A stretch of 64,000 nt of DNA from Rhizobacter sp. Root1221. Its GTDB lineage: Bacteria > Pseudomonadota > Gammaproteobacteria > Burkholderiales > Burkholderiaceae_C. Made by a program: the position numbers and the translations under genes. The notes below the pieces were generated by a model, which saw only the letters and a list, made by a program, of their open reading frames with translations, did no database searches and was not told the DNA's origin. Shown here in pieces: positions 26,815-36,378 of this stretch. The stretch lies in contig NZ_LMDI01000015.1 in the NCBI RefSeq assembly GCF_001425785.1, forward strand, positions 1,421 to 65,420, written 5' to 3'. How positions within the stretch are numbered: the stretch's first letter is position 1; each line of letters begins with the position of its first letter.

Positions 26815-27551
26815 CCGCACCCGCGTTGCTCGACGTCCACCTCCACCGCAAGTCCTTCGGCCAACGTCTGATCCTGCAGAACGTGCGGCTTGGGGTCGCC
26901 GAGGGCGAGGTGGTCACGCTCGTGGGGGCCAGCGGCTGCGGCAAGAGCACGCTGCTGCGCATCGTGGCCGGGCTCGACACCGCCCACGACGGCGCGGTGC
27001 ACCTCGCGGGCCAGCGCCTGCAGGGGCTGACCCGTGACGTGCGCTTCGTGTTCCAGGAGCCCCGGCTGTTCCCCTGGCTGACCGTGGCGCAGAACATCGC
27101 CTTCGACCTGGGGAACACCGGCCACCGCCATCCGCGCGTGGCGCAACTGATCGACGAGGTGGGCCTCACCGGTCTCGGTGACGCACTGCCCAGGCAACTG
27201 TCCGGCGGCCAGGCCCAGCGGGTGGCCATCGCCCGTGGCCTGTTCACACAACCTCGTGTGCTGTTGCTCGACGAGCCGTTTTCGGCCGTCGATGCGTTCA
27301 CCCGCATGAAGCTGCAGGACCTGCTGCTGAAGGTGGCCCGCACCCACGGCATCACGCTGCTGATGGTGACCCACGACATCGACGAGGCCGTGCACCTGAG
27401 CGACCGGGTGCTGGTGCTCGAGGCCGGCCCGGGGCGCGTGAGCGCCGAGGTGGCCATCACGCTCGACCGGCCGCGCCATCGCGATGACCCCCGGGCGCCG
27501 GCCTTCTCGGCCGAGGTGCGGCGCGCGCTGCAGGCCGCGCACGCGTTCTGA
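26811..27551 (+). CDS. Sulfonate-type ABC transporter ATPase (first system)
   Basis: 246 residues. Walker A GASGCGKST, Q-loop FVFQEPRLFPW, signature LSGGQAQRVAIARGLF, Walker [13 protein letters not shown] and H-loop VTHDIDEAVHLSDRV are complete. It resembles SsuB/TauB. The start overlaps the permease stop by 4 bp. The gene ends 12 bp before an oppositely transcribed DUF924 gene. Confidence 0.92.
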   Translation: MTAPALLDVHLHRKSFGQRLILQNVRLGVAEGEVVTLVGASGCGKSTLLRIVAGLDTAHDGAVHLAGQRLQGLTRDVRFVFQEPRLFPWLTVAQNIAFDLGNTGHRHPRVAQLIDEVGLTGLGDALPRQLSGGQAQRVAIARGLFTQPRVLLLDEPFSAVDAFTRMKLQDLLLKVARTHGITLLMVTHDIDEAVHLSDRVLVLEAGPGRVSAEVAITLDRPRHRDDPRAPAFSAEVRRALQAAHAF

Positions 27552-27563
27552 AGGCTCCCAGGA

Positions 27564-28112
27564 TCAGCCCGCGAAACCGCCCTCGGCTAGGAAGTGCTGC
27601 TCGGCGCGGGTCGAGTAGCGCCCCAGCACGTCGTTGCGGTGCGGGAAGCGGCCGAACCGCTCGATGATGTCCAGGTGCAGCCGCGCGAACTTGAGCGTGT
27701 CCGCGTCAAGGCGTTCGTTCAGCGCGACCGAACGGTGCTGGTCGACCAGCAGTTCCGAGTGCATGAAGGGCAGGTAGACGAACGGGCGAAGCGCCGGTTC
27801 CACCGCCTGGTCGAAGCCGTTCGCGATGGCGGTGTTGGCGATGGCGCGCGCCTGCGCGTCGGTGGCGAACATGCGGGCCGTGCCGCGGAACGCGTTGCGG
27901 GGGAACTGGTCCAGCAGGATCAGCAGCGCGAGCGCCCCTGGCGCGGTGGCGGCCCAGTCGTCGAGCGAACCCGCCGCCGCGGCCTCATGGGCGGGCAGGA
28001 AGCGGGCGCGGAATTCATCGTCGAAGGCGGTGTCCTTGCGGAACCAGCGTTCCGGACCGGCGTTCTGCCAGAAGGCGATCACGTCGTCGGCGGTGCAGGG
28101 CGAGGAGGTCAT
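27564..28112 (-). CDS. DUF924 family protein
   Basis: 182 residues from ATG 28112; longer in-frame versions have no family-like N-terminus. Family motifs: FWQNAGPERWFRKDTAFDDEF, LLILLDQFPRNAFRGTARMFATD, YLPFMHSE and RFGRFPHRNDVLGR. It is an all-helical, TPR-like cytosolic protein of unknown function, widespread in proteobacteria. It faces the opposite way inside the sulfonate region and its start is only 130 bp from the next binding-protein gene, so the two share a divergent promoter region. Confidence 0.9.
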   Translation of the reverse strand: MTSSPCTADDVIAFWQNAGPERWFRKDTAFDDEFRARFLPAHEAAAAGSLDDWAATAPGALALLILLDQFPRNAFRGTARMFATDAQARAIANTAIANGFDQAVEPALRPFVYLPFMHSELLVDQHRSVALNERLDADTLKFARLHLDIIERFGRFPHRNDVLGRYSTRAEQHFLAEGGFAG

Positions 28113-28173
28113 GGGCGGCTCGGGCGCAGTGGCGACACCCGAGCGTATGTGATTTCTGCCGATGCAAACCCGT

Positions 28174-28185
28174 TTTGCTTCGTTT
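28174..28185 (+). promoter_or_regulatory. Second copy of motif TTTGCTTCGTTT
   Basis: The same 12-mer as at 24947-24958, here 69 nt before ATG 28243, in the 130-bp divergent gap to the DUF924 gene. It is probably part of the sulfur-starvation promoter of the ssuA-ssuA-ssuD-ssuC-ssuB run. Confidence 0.5.
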
Positions 28186-28242
28186 TCAACAGATCGGCGC
28201 CTGCGTACTGTCTCGACTTCGACAACACAAGGGGACACGATC

Positions 28243-29193
28243 ATGAACACGACGCGCCGCCAGGCCCTTCTTTCCGCCGCCGCGATCTCGTTCGGCTTGC
28301 CGCACCTCGCACAGGCCCAACCGAAGGGCCAGCTGCGCATCGGCTACCAGAAGTACGGCACGCTCACCTTGCTGAAGGCCCGCGGCGACCTGGAAAAGCG
28401 CCTCGCGCCCCAAGGCATCGAGGTCAAGTGGACCGAGTTCCCGGCCGGCCCTGCGCTGCTCGAGGGCCTGAACGTGGGCTCCATCGACTTCGGCACCGTG
28501 GGCGAAGCCCCCCCGATCTTCGCGCAGGCGGCTGGCGCCGACCTGGTGTACGTGGCCAACCAGCCGCCGGCCCCGAAGGCCGAGGCCATCCTCGTGCCGA
28601 AGACCTCCACGCTGAAGACCGTGGCCGACCTCAAGGGCAGGAAGGTCGCCCTCAACAAGGGCTCGAACGTGCACTTCCTGCTGGTCAAGGCGCTGGAGAA
28701 GGCCGGCGTGGCCTACAAGGAAGTGCAGGTCGTGTACCTCGCACCGGCCGACGCCCGTGCCGCGTTCGAGAAGGGGGCGGTCGATGCCTGGGTGATCTGG
28801 GATCCGTTCTTTGCCGCGGCCGAGAAGCAGTTGGGCGCCCGCATCCTCGCCGATGGCACGGGTCTGGTCGCGAACCACCAGTTCTACCTGGCCTCGCGCG
28901 GCTATGCCGACAAGCAGCCGCAAGTGATCCAGGCCATCGTCGAGGAACTCGGCAAGCTCGACGCGTGGGCGGAGGGCAACGCGAAGGAAGTGGCGAAGTT
29001 CCTCGGGCCGCAGATCGGCCTCGACGAATCGATCTCCGAAGTGGCGGCCGCGCGTTTTGCCTACGGCATCAAGCCCATCACGAATGCGGTGGCCGCCGAG
29101 CAGCAGAAGATCGCCGACGCGTTCCATGAGCTGAAACTGATCCCGAAGGCGATCCGCATCGCCGACGCCTTGCCGGGTGTGAAACGGGCATGA
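28243..29193 (+). CDS. ssuA: Aliphatic sulfonate ABC transporter substrate-binding protein
   Basis: 316 residues from ATG 28243 (AAGGGGA before it); the signal peptide MNTTRRQALLSAAAISFGLP ends at AQAQ. It has the SsuA pattern: [98 protein letters not shown] and ANHQFYLASR. It binds alkanesulfonates in the periplasm for the SsuBC transporter downstream. It overlaps the next, homologous gene by 4 bp. Confidence 0.93.
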   Translation: MNTTRRQALLSAAAISFGLPHLAQAQPKGQLRIGYQKYGTLTLLKARGDLEKRLAPQGIEVKWTEFPAGPALLEGLNVGSIDFGTVGEAPPIFAQAAGADLVYVANQPPAPKAEAILVPKTSTLKTVADLKGRKVALNKGSNVHFLLVKALEKAGVAYKEVQVVYLAPADARAAFEKGAVDAWVIWDPFFAAAEKQLGARILADGTGLVANHQFYLASRGYADKQPQVIQAIVEELGKLDAWAEGNAKEVAKFLGPQIGLDESISEVAAARFAYGIKPITNAVAAEQQKIADAFHELKLIPKAIRIADALPGVKRA

Positions 29194-30161
29194 TCCGCCG
29201 CCACCTCGTCCTCACGGCACTGCTGGCCTTCGGCTTGCCGGCAAGCATCAGCGTGGCCGCGGCGCCCGAGTTGCCAACCTTGCGCATCGGCTTCCAGAAG
29301 GCCGCGGCCAACCTCGTCATCGTCAAGCAGCAGCGCTTGCTGGAGACCCGGCTGCCGAACACGAGGGTGCAGTGGCTCGAATTTCCGGCGGGCCCGCAGC
29401 TGCTCGAAGCGCTGTCGGTGGGCGCGCTCGACTTCGGCCTCACGGGTGACTCCCCGCCCGTGTTCGCGCAGAGCGCGGGCAAGGACCTGCTGTACGTGGG
29501 TGCCGAGCCGGCGAAGCCCCTCAGCTCCGCCGTGCTGGTGCCTGCCGACTCGCCGCTGAAGACGCTGGCCGACCTCAAGGGCAAGCGCGTGGCGTTCCAG
29601 AAGGGATCGAGCGCGCACTACCTGATCCTGCGCGCGCTCGACCGCGCCAAGCTCAAGTGGGCCGACATCACCCCCATCTACCTGCCGCCGGCCGATGCCC
29701 GCGCCGCGTTCGAGAAGGGCGCAGTCGACGCCTGGGCCATCTGGGACCCGTTCTACGCGGCCACCGAGCTGTCGATCAAGCCGCGGGTGCTCGCCAATGG
29801 CGTGGGCTTGTCGGGCAACAACTCGTTCTACCTGGCTTCGCGGCCCTTTGCCGAGCAGCACCCGCGGGTGCTGAAGGTGCTGTTCGACGCGCTGACCGAA
29901 GCCGACACCTACGTGCAGTCCAACCGCAAGGACGCGGCGCAGCTGCTCGCCGAGTTCAGCGGCCTGAACCTCGCCACGGTGCACCTGTTCGTGTCGCGCC
30001 GCCCACCGTCGCCCGTGGGCCCGCTCGGCCCGAAGATCGTGGCCGACCAGCAGCTCGTGGCCGACACCTTCTTTCGCCTCGGCCTGATCCCCAGGCCGGT
30101 GAAGGTCGCCGACCTCGTGTGGGCACCCGGCCGCGCCGTGCCCGCGGTGGCCGCCCGCTGA
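29190..30161 (+). CDS. ssuA: Aliphatic sulfonate ABC transporter substrate-binding protein, tandem paralogue
   Basis: 323 residues with signal peptide [20 protein letters not shown]. It is clearly homologous to the preceding gene ([90 protein letters not shown]). It differs enough in the pocket-lining regions to suggest another sulfonate. The start codon overlaps the previous stop (ATGA), so both binding proteins are made together. One transporter core downstream (SsuCB) probably serves both. Confidence 0.92.
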   Translation: MIRRHLVLTALLAFGLPASISVAAAPELPTLRIGFQKAAANLVIVKQQRLLETRLPNTRVQWLEFPAGPQLLEALSVGALDFGLTGDSPPVFAQSAGKDLLYVGAEPAKPLSSAVLVPADSPLKTLADLKGKRVAFQKGSSAHYLILRALDRAKLKWADITPIYLPPADARAAFEKGAVDAWAIWDPFYAATELSIKPRVLANGVGLSGNNSFYLASRPFAEQHPRVLKVLFDALTEADTYVQSNRKDAAQLLAEFSGLNLATVHLFVSRRPPSPVGPLGPKIVADQQLVADTFFRLGLIPRPVKVADLVWAPGRAVPAVAAR

Positions 30162-30189
30162 CTTCCTCTCTCTCTCCTGGTCCATCCCC

Positions 30190-31359
30190 ATGAAGATCCT
30201 CTGGTTCATTCCCACCCACGGCGACTCGCGTTACCTCGGCACCAGCAAGGGCGCCCGTGTCGCCACGCTCGACTACTTCCGCCAGGTGGCCATCGCCGCC
30301 GACAGCCTCGGCTACGAAGGTGTGCTGCTGCCCACGGGCCGCTCGTGCGAAGACTCCTGGATCGTCGCGGCCGCGCTGATCGAGGCCACGCGGAACCTCA
30401 AGTTCCTCGTGGCGTTGCGGCCCGGGCTCGTGCAGCCGTCGCAGTCGGCCCGCATGGCCGCCACGTTCGATCGGATGTCCAACGGCCGGCTGCTCGTCAA
30501 CCTCGTGACCGGCGGGGACGCCGAGGAACTCGAAGGCGACGGCCTGTTCCTGCCGCATTCGGAGCGCTACGAACTGTCTCGCGACTTCCTCACCATCTGG
30601 CGCGAGGTGCTGGCGCACAGCCACGACGGCACGCCGTATTCGTACGACGGCAAACACCTGCAGGTCAGGGGCAGCAAGGTGCTGTACCCGCCCGTCAACA
30701 AACCGTACCCACCCATCTTCTTCGGTGGTTCGTCGGAGGAGGCGCACGAGCTGGCGGCCGAGCAGCTGGACACGTACCTCACGTGGGGCGAGGCGCCTGA
30801 TGCGGTCGCCGCGAAGGTGGCCGACATCCGGCAGCGCGCTGCCAGGCACGGCCGCACGCTCGAGTTCGGCATCCGCCTGCACGTGATCGTGCGCGAGACC
30901 GAGGACGAAGCCTGGCGCGCCGCAGCCGAACTGGTGTCGCACCTCGACGAGGCCACCGTGGCCGCGGCGCAGAAGAAGTTCTCGCAGATGGACTCGGTGG
31001 GCCAGCGCCGCATGGCCGAGCTCAACAAGGGCAAGTTCAACAAGGCCAACATCCGCGAGGGCCTCGAGGTGTCGCCGAACCTGTGGGCCGGCGTGGGCCT
31101 CGTGCGCGGCGGGGCCGGCACGGCCCTGGTGGGCAACCCGCAGCAGGTGGCCGACCGCATCAAGGAATACGCCGACCTCGGGCTCGAGTACTTCATCCTG
31201 TCGGGCTACCCGCACCTGGAGGAAGCACACCGGTTCGCCGAACTCGTGTTCCCGCTGCTGCCGCTGAAACTGCGCGACAAGCTCGCCGCGCAGAACCTGA
31301 CCGGGCCGTTTGGCGAGATCGTCGCCAACACGTACGTGCCCAAGGTCTCGCAGAGCTGA
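30190..31359 (+). CDS. ssuD: FMNH2-dependent alkanesulfonate monooxygenase
   Basis: 389 residues. It cleaves alkanesulfonates to aldehyde plus sulfite using reduced flavin and O2 (luciferase-like TIM barrel, cytosol). Typical SsuD segments: [33 protein letters not shown] (conserved Cys, C53), [30 protein letters not shown], and the C-terminal [21 protein letters not shown]. Its flavin reductase partner SsuE is not in the window, so FMNH2 must come from elsewhere. Confidence 0.96.
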   Translation: MKILWFIPTHGDSRYLGTSKGARVATLDYFRQVAIAADSLGYEGVLLPTGRSCEDSWIVAAALIEATRNLKFLVALRPGLVQPSQSARMAATFDRMSNGRLLVNLVTGGDAEELEGDGLFLPHSERYELSRDFLTIWREVLAHSHDGTPYSYDGKHLQVRGSKVLYPPVNKPYPPIFFGGSSEEAHELAAEQLDTYLTWGEAPDAVAAKVADIRQRAARHGRTLEFGIRLHVIVRETEDEAWRAAAELVSHLDEATVAAAQKKFSQMDSVGQRRMAELNKGKFNKANIREGLEVSPNLWAGVGLVRGGAGTALVGNPQQVADRIKEYADLGLEYFILSGYPHLEEAHRFAELVFPLLPLKLRDKLAAQNLTGPFGEIVANTYVPKVSQS

Positions 31360-31371
31360 GGGGCGGCCACC

Positions 31372-32187
31372 GTGTCACAGACATCCAGCTCTCCGTTTGA
31401 CCGCTTCACGGCCCGGCCGTGGGTCCAGGCCGCGTTGCCGTGGCTATTCCCCGTGCTGGTGCTCGTCGCCTGGCAGGTGTCGTCGCAGGCCGGGTGGTTG
31501 TCCACCCGCGTGCTGCCCGAACCTTGGGCCGTGTTGAAAGCCTTCTGGGCCCTCACCGTGTCCGGTGAAATCTGGCAGCACGTGGCCACGAGCACGTGGC
31601 GCGCGATGGTGGGTTTTGCCATCGGTGGCGGCCTGGGCCTGGCGCTCGGGTTGCTGACCGGCACCTTCAAGTCGGCCGAGACACTGCTCGACTCCACGCT
31701 GCAGATGATCCGCAACATCCCGGCGCTGGCGCTGATCCCGCTCGTGATCCTGTGGTTCGGCATCGACGAGGCGGCCAAGCTGTTCCTCGTGGCGCTCGGG
31801 GTGTTTTTCCCGGTGTACCTGAACACGTTCCACGGCATCCGGTCGGTGGACAAGGGCCTGATCGAGATGGCGCGCAGCTACGGCCTGTCGGGCTGGCCGC
31901 TGTACCGCCAGGTGATCCTGCCCGGGGCCATGGCATCCATCCTCGTGGGCGTGCGTTTCTCGCTCGGGCTGATGTGGGTGCTGCTGATCGTCGCGGAAAC
32001 CATCTCCGCCCAGGCCGGCATCGGCTACATGACGATGAACGCCCGCGAGTTCCTGCAGACCGACGTGGTGCTGGTCGGCATCCTGCTCTACGCGCTGCTC
32101 GGCAAGCTGGCCGACGTGGCGGCCAAGGGCCTGGAACGCTGGTGGTTGCGTTGGCACCCCGGTTACCAGGCCGCACCGAAGACCTGA
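31372..32187 (+). CDS. ssuC: Aliphatic sulfonate ABC transporter permease
   Basis: 271 residues from GTG 31372 (GAGGGGCGG upstream). About six membrane segments; [36 protein letters not shown] and the EAA loop [32 protein letters not shown] are close to E. coli SsuC. It pairs with SsuB (13 bp downstream) and the two SsuA proteins upstream. Confidence 0.94.
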   Translation: MSQTSSSPFDRFTARPWVQAALPWLFPVLVLVAWQVSSQAGWLSTRVLPEPWAVLKAFWALTVSGEIWQHVATSTWRAMVGFAIGGGLGLALGLLTGTFKSAETLLDSTLQMIRNIPALALIPLVILWFGIDEAAKLFLVALGVFFPVYLNTFHGIRSVDKGLIEMARSYGLSGWPLYRQVILPGAMASILVGVRFSLGLMWVLLIVAETISAQAGIGYMTMNAREFLQTDVVLVGILLYALLGKLADVAAKGLERWWLRWHPGYQAAPKT

Positions 32188-32200
32188 AAAGACCCATCCC

Positions 32201-33070
32201 ATGAGCCAGCAACACCTCACCCTCCCGGCCGGCGCCGCGTTCGCGCCCGCCCGTCCCCAGGCCACCGCGCGCGTGGCCCGGCCCCATGGCGCGGCCGTGC
32301 ACGCGCAGGCCATCGTCAAGCGTTATGGCGGCCGCGAGGTGCTCCAGGGCGTGGACCTGCGCCTGGCGCCCGGCGAATTCGTCTCCATCGTGGGCCGCAG
32401 CGGTTGCGGCAAGAGCACGCTGCTGCGCTTGCTGGCAGGCCTCGAGTCGGCCGACGCAGGACAGATCACGTTCGACGGCGAGGCGGCGTCGCTGCACCGC
32501 CAGGACATCCGCATCATGTTCCAGGACGCGCGCCTGTTGCCGTGGAAGCGGGTGGTCGACAACGTGGCGCTGGGCCTGACGGGCCCGGACGCCAAGGACC
32601 GCGCGCAAGAAGCCCTGGCCCAGGTGGGCCTGGCCGAGCGGGCCAAGGAGTGGCCCGCGGTGCTGTCGGGCGGCCAACGACAGCGTGTGGCGCTGGCCCG
32701 GGCGCTGGTGCACGCCCCGCGCCTGCTGCTGCTCGATGAACCGTTGGGGGCCCTTGACGCGCTGACCCGCATCGAGATGCACCGGCTGATCGAACGCCTG
32801 TGGCAGCGCCACGGCTTCACGGCACTGCTCGTGACCCACGACGTGGCCGAATCGGTGGCGCTGGCCGATCGCGTGGTGTTGATCGAAGACCACCGCATCG
32901 CGCTCGACGACCCCATCGGACTGCCGCGCCCGCGCCACCGCAACCCGGCATTCGCGGCGCACGAGGAGCGCATCCTGAACCGCGTGCTGCAGCAGCCCGA
33001 GAACGAGGCAGCCGCCCCGGGCTGGGCACCCGAAACCACCGCGGCCCATGGCTTGAGGTGGGCCATTTGA
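32201..33070 (+). CDS. ssuB: Aliphatic sulfonate ABC transporter ATPase
   Basis: 289 residues with an N-terminal extension of about 35 residues before the ABC core. Walker [24 protein letters not shown], signature [16 protein letters not shown], Walker [17 protein letters not shown] and H-loop [20 protein letters not shown] and [11 protein letters not shown] are characteristic of SsuB. It closes the ssuA-ssuA-ssuD-ssuC-ssuB operon. Confidence 0.94.
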   Translation: MSQQHLTLPAGAAFAPARPQATARVARPHGAAVHAQAIVKRYGGREVLQGVDLRLAPGEFVSIVGRSGCGKSTLLRLLAGLESADAGQITFDGEAASLHRQDIRIMFQDARLLPWKRVVDNVALGLTGPDAKDRAQEALAQVGLAERAKEWPAVLSGGQRQRVALARALVHAPRLLLLDEPLGALDALTRIEMHRLIERLWQRHGFTALLVTHDVAESVALADRVVLIEDHRIALDDPIGLPRPRHRNPAFAAHEERILNRVLQQPENEAAAPGWAPETTAAHGLRWAI

Positions 33071-33076
33071 CGCACG

Positions 33077-33097
33077 CTTACTCGCAAATCGCATTTC
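33077..33097. promoter_or_regulatory. Weak CysB-type dyad before the first sulfate-binding protein gene
   Basis: CTTACTCG (33077-33084), 5-nt spacer, CGCATTTC (33090-33097) lies 100 nt before ATG 33198 in the AT-richer 127-bp gap after ssuB. It matches the better copies at 34348-34368 and 41854-41874 at 6 of 8 positions in the left arm and 5 of 8 in the right. A -10-like TACGAT lies between it and the gene. It is a weaker member of a candidate operator family. Confidence 0.35.
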
Positions 33098-33197
33098 GTT
33101 CGGCTTTTTCATTCGTTCTCCAAGTGAGCGCCGTTTCCTACGATGCACAGCAAGCGGACACCTTGTTCGCATTCCCCTGACCCGAAGGACTTTCTCG

Positions 33198-34211
33198 ATG
33201 ACTCACTCCCGTTCCCTGCGGCACCTGCTCACGGTCACCACCCTCGCACTGGCCGCAGGCAGCGTCTGGGCGAAGGACATCTCGCTGCTCAACGTGTCGT
33301 ACGACCCCACCCGCGAGCTGTACGTCGAGTACAACGCCGCGTTTTCGAAGTACTGGAAGGCCAAGACCGGCGACACGGTCACGGTCAAGCAGTCGCACGG
33401 CGGTTCGGGCAAGCAGGCACGCTCGGTCATCGACGGCATCGACGCCGACGTCACCACGCTGGCCCTGGCCTACGACATCGACGAGATTTCCGAGAAGGCC
33501 AAGCTGATCAAGCCCGACTGGCAGAAGCGCCTGAAGCACAACAGCTCGCCGTACACGTCGACCTACATCTTCCTGGTGCGCAAGGGCAACCCGAAAGGCA
33601 TCAAGGACTGGGGCGACCTGGTCAAGCCGGGGGTGTCGGTGATCACCGCCAACCCGAAGACGTCCGGTGGCGCGCGCTGGGGATACCTCGCCGCCTACGG
33701 CTACGCGCTGCGCCAGCCGGGTGGCAACGACGCCAAGGCCCGCGAGTTCGTCGGCAACCTGTTCAAGAACGTGCCGGTGCTCGACTCGGGCGCCCGTGGC
33801 TCCACGGTGACGTTTGCCGAACGCGGCATTGGCGACGTGCTGCTTGCCTGGGAAAACGAGGCCCACCTGTCCATCAAGGAATTCGGCGACGGCAAGTTCG
33901 ACATCGTCTACCCGCCCAGCAGCATCCTGGCCGAGCCGCCCGTGACGGTGGTGGACAAGGTGGTGGACAAGCGCGGCACCCGTGACGTGGCCAACGCGTA
34001 CCTCGAGTACCTGTACAGCAACGAGGGCCAGGAGATCGCCGCGAAGAACTTCTACCGCCCGATCGACGAGAAGGTGGCTGCCAAGTACGCCAAGAACTTC
34101 CCGAAGGTGAGCCTGTTCACCATCGACGAGGTGTTCGGCGGCTGGACGAAGGCGCAGAAGACCCACTTCGCCGACGGCGGCGTGTTCGACCAGATCTACA
34201 CAAAAAAGTAG
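33198..34211 (+). CDS. sbp: Sulfate ABC transporter substrate-binding protein (stand-alone copy)
   Basis: 337 residues with a signal peptide ending at VWAKD ([20 protein letters not shown]). Sbp hallmarks: [70 protein letters not shown] and [28 protein letters not shown]. It binds sulfate or thiosulfate in the periplasm. GAAGGA precedes ATG. It has its own terminator (34320-34350) and upstream region, so it is a single-gene unit; it must share CysTWA encoded after the second copy. Confidence 0.95.
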   Translation: MTHSRSLRHLLTVTTLALAAGSVWAKDISLLNVSYDPTRELYVEYNAAFSKYWKAKTGDTVTVKQSHGGSGKQARSVIDGIDADVTTLALAYDIDEISEKAKLIKPDWQKRLKHNSSPYTSTYIFLVRKGNPKGIKDWGDLVKPGVSVITANPKTSGGARWGYLAAYGYALRQPGGNDAKAREFVGNLFKNVPVLDSGARGSTVTFAERGIGDVLLAWENEAHLSIKEFGDGKFDIVYPPSSILAEPPVTVVDKVVDKRGTRDVANAYLEYLYSNEGQEIAAKNFYRPIDEKVAAKYAKNFPKVSLFTIDEVFGGWTKAQKTHFADGGVFDQIYTKK

Positions 34212-34262
34212 GCCCCCCAGTCGCTTCGCTCCTGCCCCCAGGGGGCGACCCCGGGTCGGCCG
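34212..34262. repeat. GC-rich extragenic repeat typical of Burkholderiales
   Basis: The stretch CAGTCGCTTCGCTCCTGCC followed by CCCAGGGGGCGACCCCGG is a form of a short intergenic repeat I recognise from many Burkholderiales genomes. It contains the small palindrome GCCCCC-A-GGGGGC (34234-34246). It lies between the sbp1 stop and its terminator. Confidence 0.5.
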
Positions 34263-34319
34263 GCGAAGCCGGTCCTCGCGGGTGGCTTGATGGGCGGCTT
34301 GCTGCGCTTGCCTTGTTTG

Positions 34320-34350
34320 ACGCCCGGTTCTTTTTGCCGGGCGTTTCCTT
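34320..34350 (+). terminator. Rho-independent terminator of sbp1
   Basis: ACGCCCGG (34320-34327) pairs with CCGGGCGT (34337-34344) around a 9-nt loop, followed by TTTCCTT. It separates sbp1 from the sbp2-cysTWA operon. Confidence 0.8.
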
Positions 34351-34368
34351 ATGCGGTTTTCGACTAAG
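34348..34368. promoter_or_regulatory. Candidate CysB-family operator before sbp2-cysTWA
   Basis: CTTATGCG (34348-34355), spacer GTTTT, CGACTAAG (34361-34368) is an imperfect dyad ending 80 nt before ATG 34449. The same left arm, spacer length and nearly the same right arm occur 82 nt before the peroxiredoxin gene (41854-41874). Site size and dyad form fit a LysR-type regulator; the CysB-type gene is at 40121-41068. The 5' end touches the tail of the sbp1 terminator. Confidence 0.5.
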
Positions 34369-34448
34369 CAACGAGGAAACGCGTTGTTTACGTTTGTATC
34401 AGGCGTCCTTTACGATCCGCTGTTGCTTTTTCAACAGGCCTTCCTGCC

Positions 34449-35477
34449 ATGACTTCTGCCGTTGTTTCCCGCCGCGCCACCCTCGCTGCCGTTGCCGCCA
34501 CGCTGCTGATGGGCGCCGCACCCGCCACGTGGGCGGCTGGCCCGACGCTGTTGAACGTGAGCTACGACGTGGCCCGCGAGTTCTACAAGGACTACAACGC
34601 CGTGTTCATCGCCCACTGGAAAAAGACGACGGGCGAGGACCTGACCGTCAACCAGTCGCACGGCGGTTCGAGCAAGCAGGCCCGCAGCGTGGCCGATGGC
34701 CTCGAGGCCGACGTCATCACGATGAACCAGGCCAACGACATCGACTTCCTGCACGACAAGGGCAACCTCGTGCCGGCGGACTGGGCCAAGCGCCTCCCGA
34801 ACAACGCCGCTCCCAGCACCTCCACGTCGGTGATCCTGGTGCGCAAGGGCAACCCGAAGGGCATCAAGGAGTGGGCCGACCTGGGCCGCCCGGGCGTGTC
34901 GGTGGTGATCCCGAACCCGAAGGTCTCGGGCAACGGGCGCTACACGTACCTGGCCGCCTGGGGCGCTGCGCTCAAGTCGGGCAGCGACGCTGCCAAGGCG
35001 CGTGACCTCGTCACCCGCATCTTCGGCAACGTGCCGGTGTTCGACGGCGGCGGCCGTGCCGCCACCACCACGTTCGCGCAGCGCAACATCGGCGACGCGC
35101 TGGCCACGTTCGAGAGCGAGGTGCCGCTGATCCTGAAGGAGTTCGGCAACGACTTCGACGTGGTCTACCCCACCACCAGCATCCTGGCCGAGAACCCCGT
35201 GTCGGTGATCGACAAGGTGGTGGACCGCAAGGGCACGCGCAAGCAGGCCGAGGCCTACCTGAAGTACCTGTGGTCCGACGAAGGCCAGGAAATCGTCGCG
35301 AAGCACAACCTGCGCCCGCGGTCGGAGAAGGTGCTGGCCAAGTACGCGAAGCAGTTCCCGAAGATCAACCTCTTCACCGTCGACGAGGTGTTCGGCGGTT
35401 GGACGAAGGCCCAGAAGGAGCACTTCGACGACGGCGGCATCTACGACCAGGTGATCGCCGCCGCCAAGAAGCGCTGA
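34449..35477 (+). CDS. sbp: Sulfate ABC transporter substrate-binding protein, first gene of the transporter operon
   Basis: 342 residues with a signal peptide (SRRATLAAVAATLLMGAAPA, ending at TWAAG). Same family as 33198-34211: [96 protein letters not shown]. The two differ mainly in the first half. This copy is followed directly by cysT-cysW-cysA and is the dedicated binding protein. Confidence 0.95.
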   Translation: MTSAVVSRRATLAAVAATLLMGAAPATWAAGPTLLNVSYDVAREFYKDYNAVFIAHWKKTTGEDLTVNQSHGGSSKQARSVADGLEADVITMNQANDIDFLHDKGNLVPADWAKRLPNNAAPSTSTSVILVRKGNPKGIKEWADLGRPGVSVVIPNPKVSGNGRYTYLAAWGAALKSGSDAAKARDLVTRIFGNVPVFDGGGRAATTTFAQRNIGDALATFESEVPLILKEFGNDFDVVYPTTSILAENPVSVIDKVVDRKGTRKQAEAYLKYLWSDEGQEIVAKHNLRPRSEKVLAKYAKQFPKINLFTVDEVFGGWTKAQKEHFDDGGIYDQVIAAAKKR

Positions 35478-35532
35478 TCGCACGCCCCGGGCCGCCCGCC
35501 GGCCCGGCGTTTCCTCTCAAACTCCACGCCCC

Positions 35533-36375
35533 ATGTTCCTCTCCCGCACGCTCCTGAAGCGGCACAGCGTGTTGCCGGGCTTCGACCTCGCGCTCGGCTT
35601 CACGGTGATGTACCTGTGCTTCATCGTGCTGATCCCGCTGTCGGCCGCGTTCCTGAAGACGTTCACGCTCACCTGGCCCCAGTTCTGGGACACGGTCACG
35701 TCACCCCGGGTGATGGCCTCGTATCGCCTCACGTTCGGCGCGTCGTTCGCGGCCGCCATCGCCAACGCCTTCTTCGGCCTCATCATCGCGTGGGTGCTGG
35801 TGCGCTACGACTTCTTCGGCAAGCGCTTCATCGATGCGCTCGTCGACCTGCCGTTCGCGCTGCCCACGGCCGTGGCCGGCATCGCGCTCACCGCGCTGTA
35901 CGCCGGCAACGGCTGGATCGGCCAGTACCTCGCATTGATCGGCGTGAAGGTGTCGTACACACCGCTCGGCGTGTTCGTCGCGCTCACGTTCATCGGCCTG
36001 CCATTCGTGGTGCGCACGCTGCAACCGGTGCTGGAAGACCTGCAGAAGGAGCTCGAGGAGGCCGCCGCCACGCTGGGCGCCACGCGTTGGCAGACCTTCA
36101 CCCGCGTGCTGTTCCCGATCATGATGCCGGCGCTGCTGACGGGCTTCGCGCTCGCGTTCGCCCGCGCCCTCGGCGAATACGGCTCCGTGATCTTCATCGC
36201 CGGCAACATGCCCATGGTGTCCGAGATCACCCCGCTCCTCATCATCACGAAGCTGGAACAGTACGACTACGCAGGCGCCACGGCGATCGCCGTGGTGCTG
36301 CTGGTCGTGTCTTTCGTGATGCTGCTGGCCATCAACCTGATCCAGGCCTGGGCGCGCAAGCGCCAGGGAGGCTGA
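35533..36375 (+). CDS. cysT: Sulfate ABC transporter permease CysT (CysU)
   Basis: 280 residues, about six membrane segments. LPGFDLALGFTVMYLCFIVLIPL at the start, DLPFALPTAVAGIALTALYA, the EAA-type loop EEAAATLGATRWQTFTRVLFPIMMPALLTGFALAFARALGEYGSVIFIAGNMP and the end LINLIQAWARKRQGG match CysT. It forms the channel with CysW. It lies 55 bp after sbp2 and 3 bp before cysW. Confidence 0.96.
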   Translation: MFLSRTLLKRHSVLPGFDLALGFTVMYLCFIVLIPLSAAFLKTFTLTWPQFWDTVTSPRVMASYRLTFGASFAAAIANAFFGLIIAWVLVRYDFFGKRFIDALVDLPFALPTAVAGIALTALYAGNGWIGQYLALIGVKVSYTPLGVFVALTFIGLPFVVRTLQPVLEDLQKELEEAAATLGATRWQTFTRVLFPIMMPALLTGFALAFARALGEYGSVIFIAGNMPMVSEITPLLIITKLEQYDYAGATAIAVVLLVVSFVMLLAINLIQAWARKRQGG

Positions 36376-36378
36376 ACG

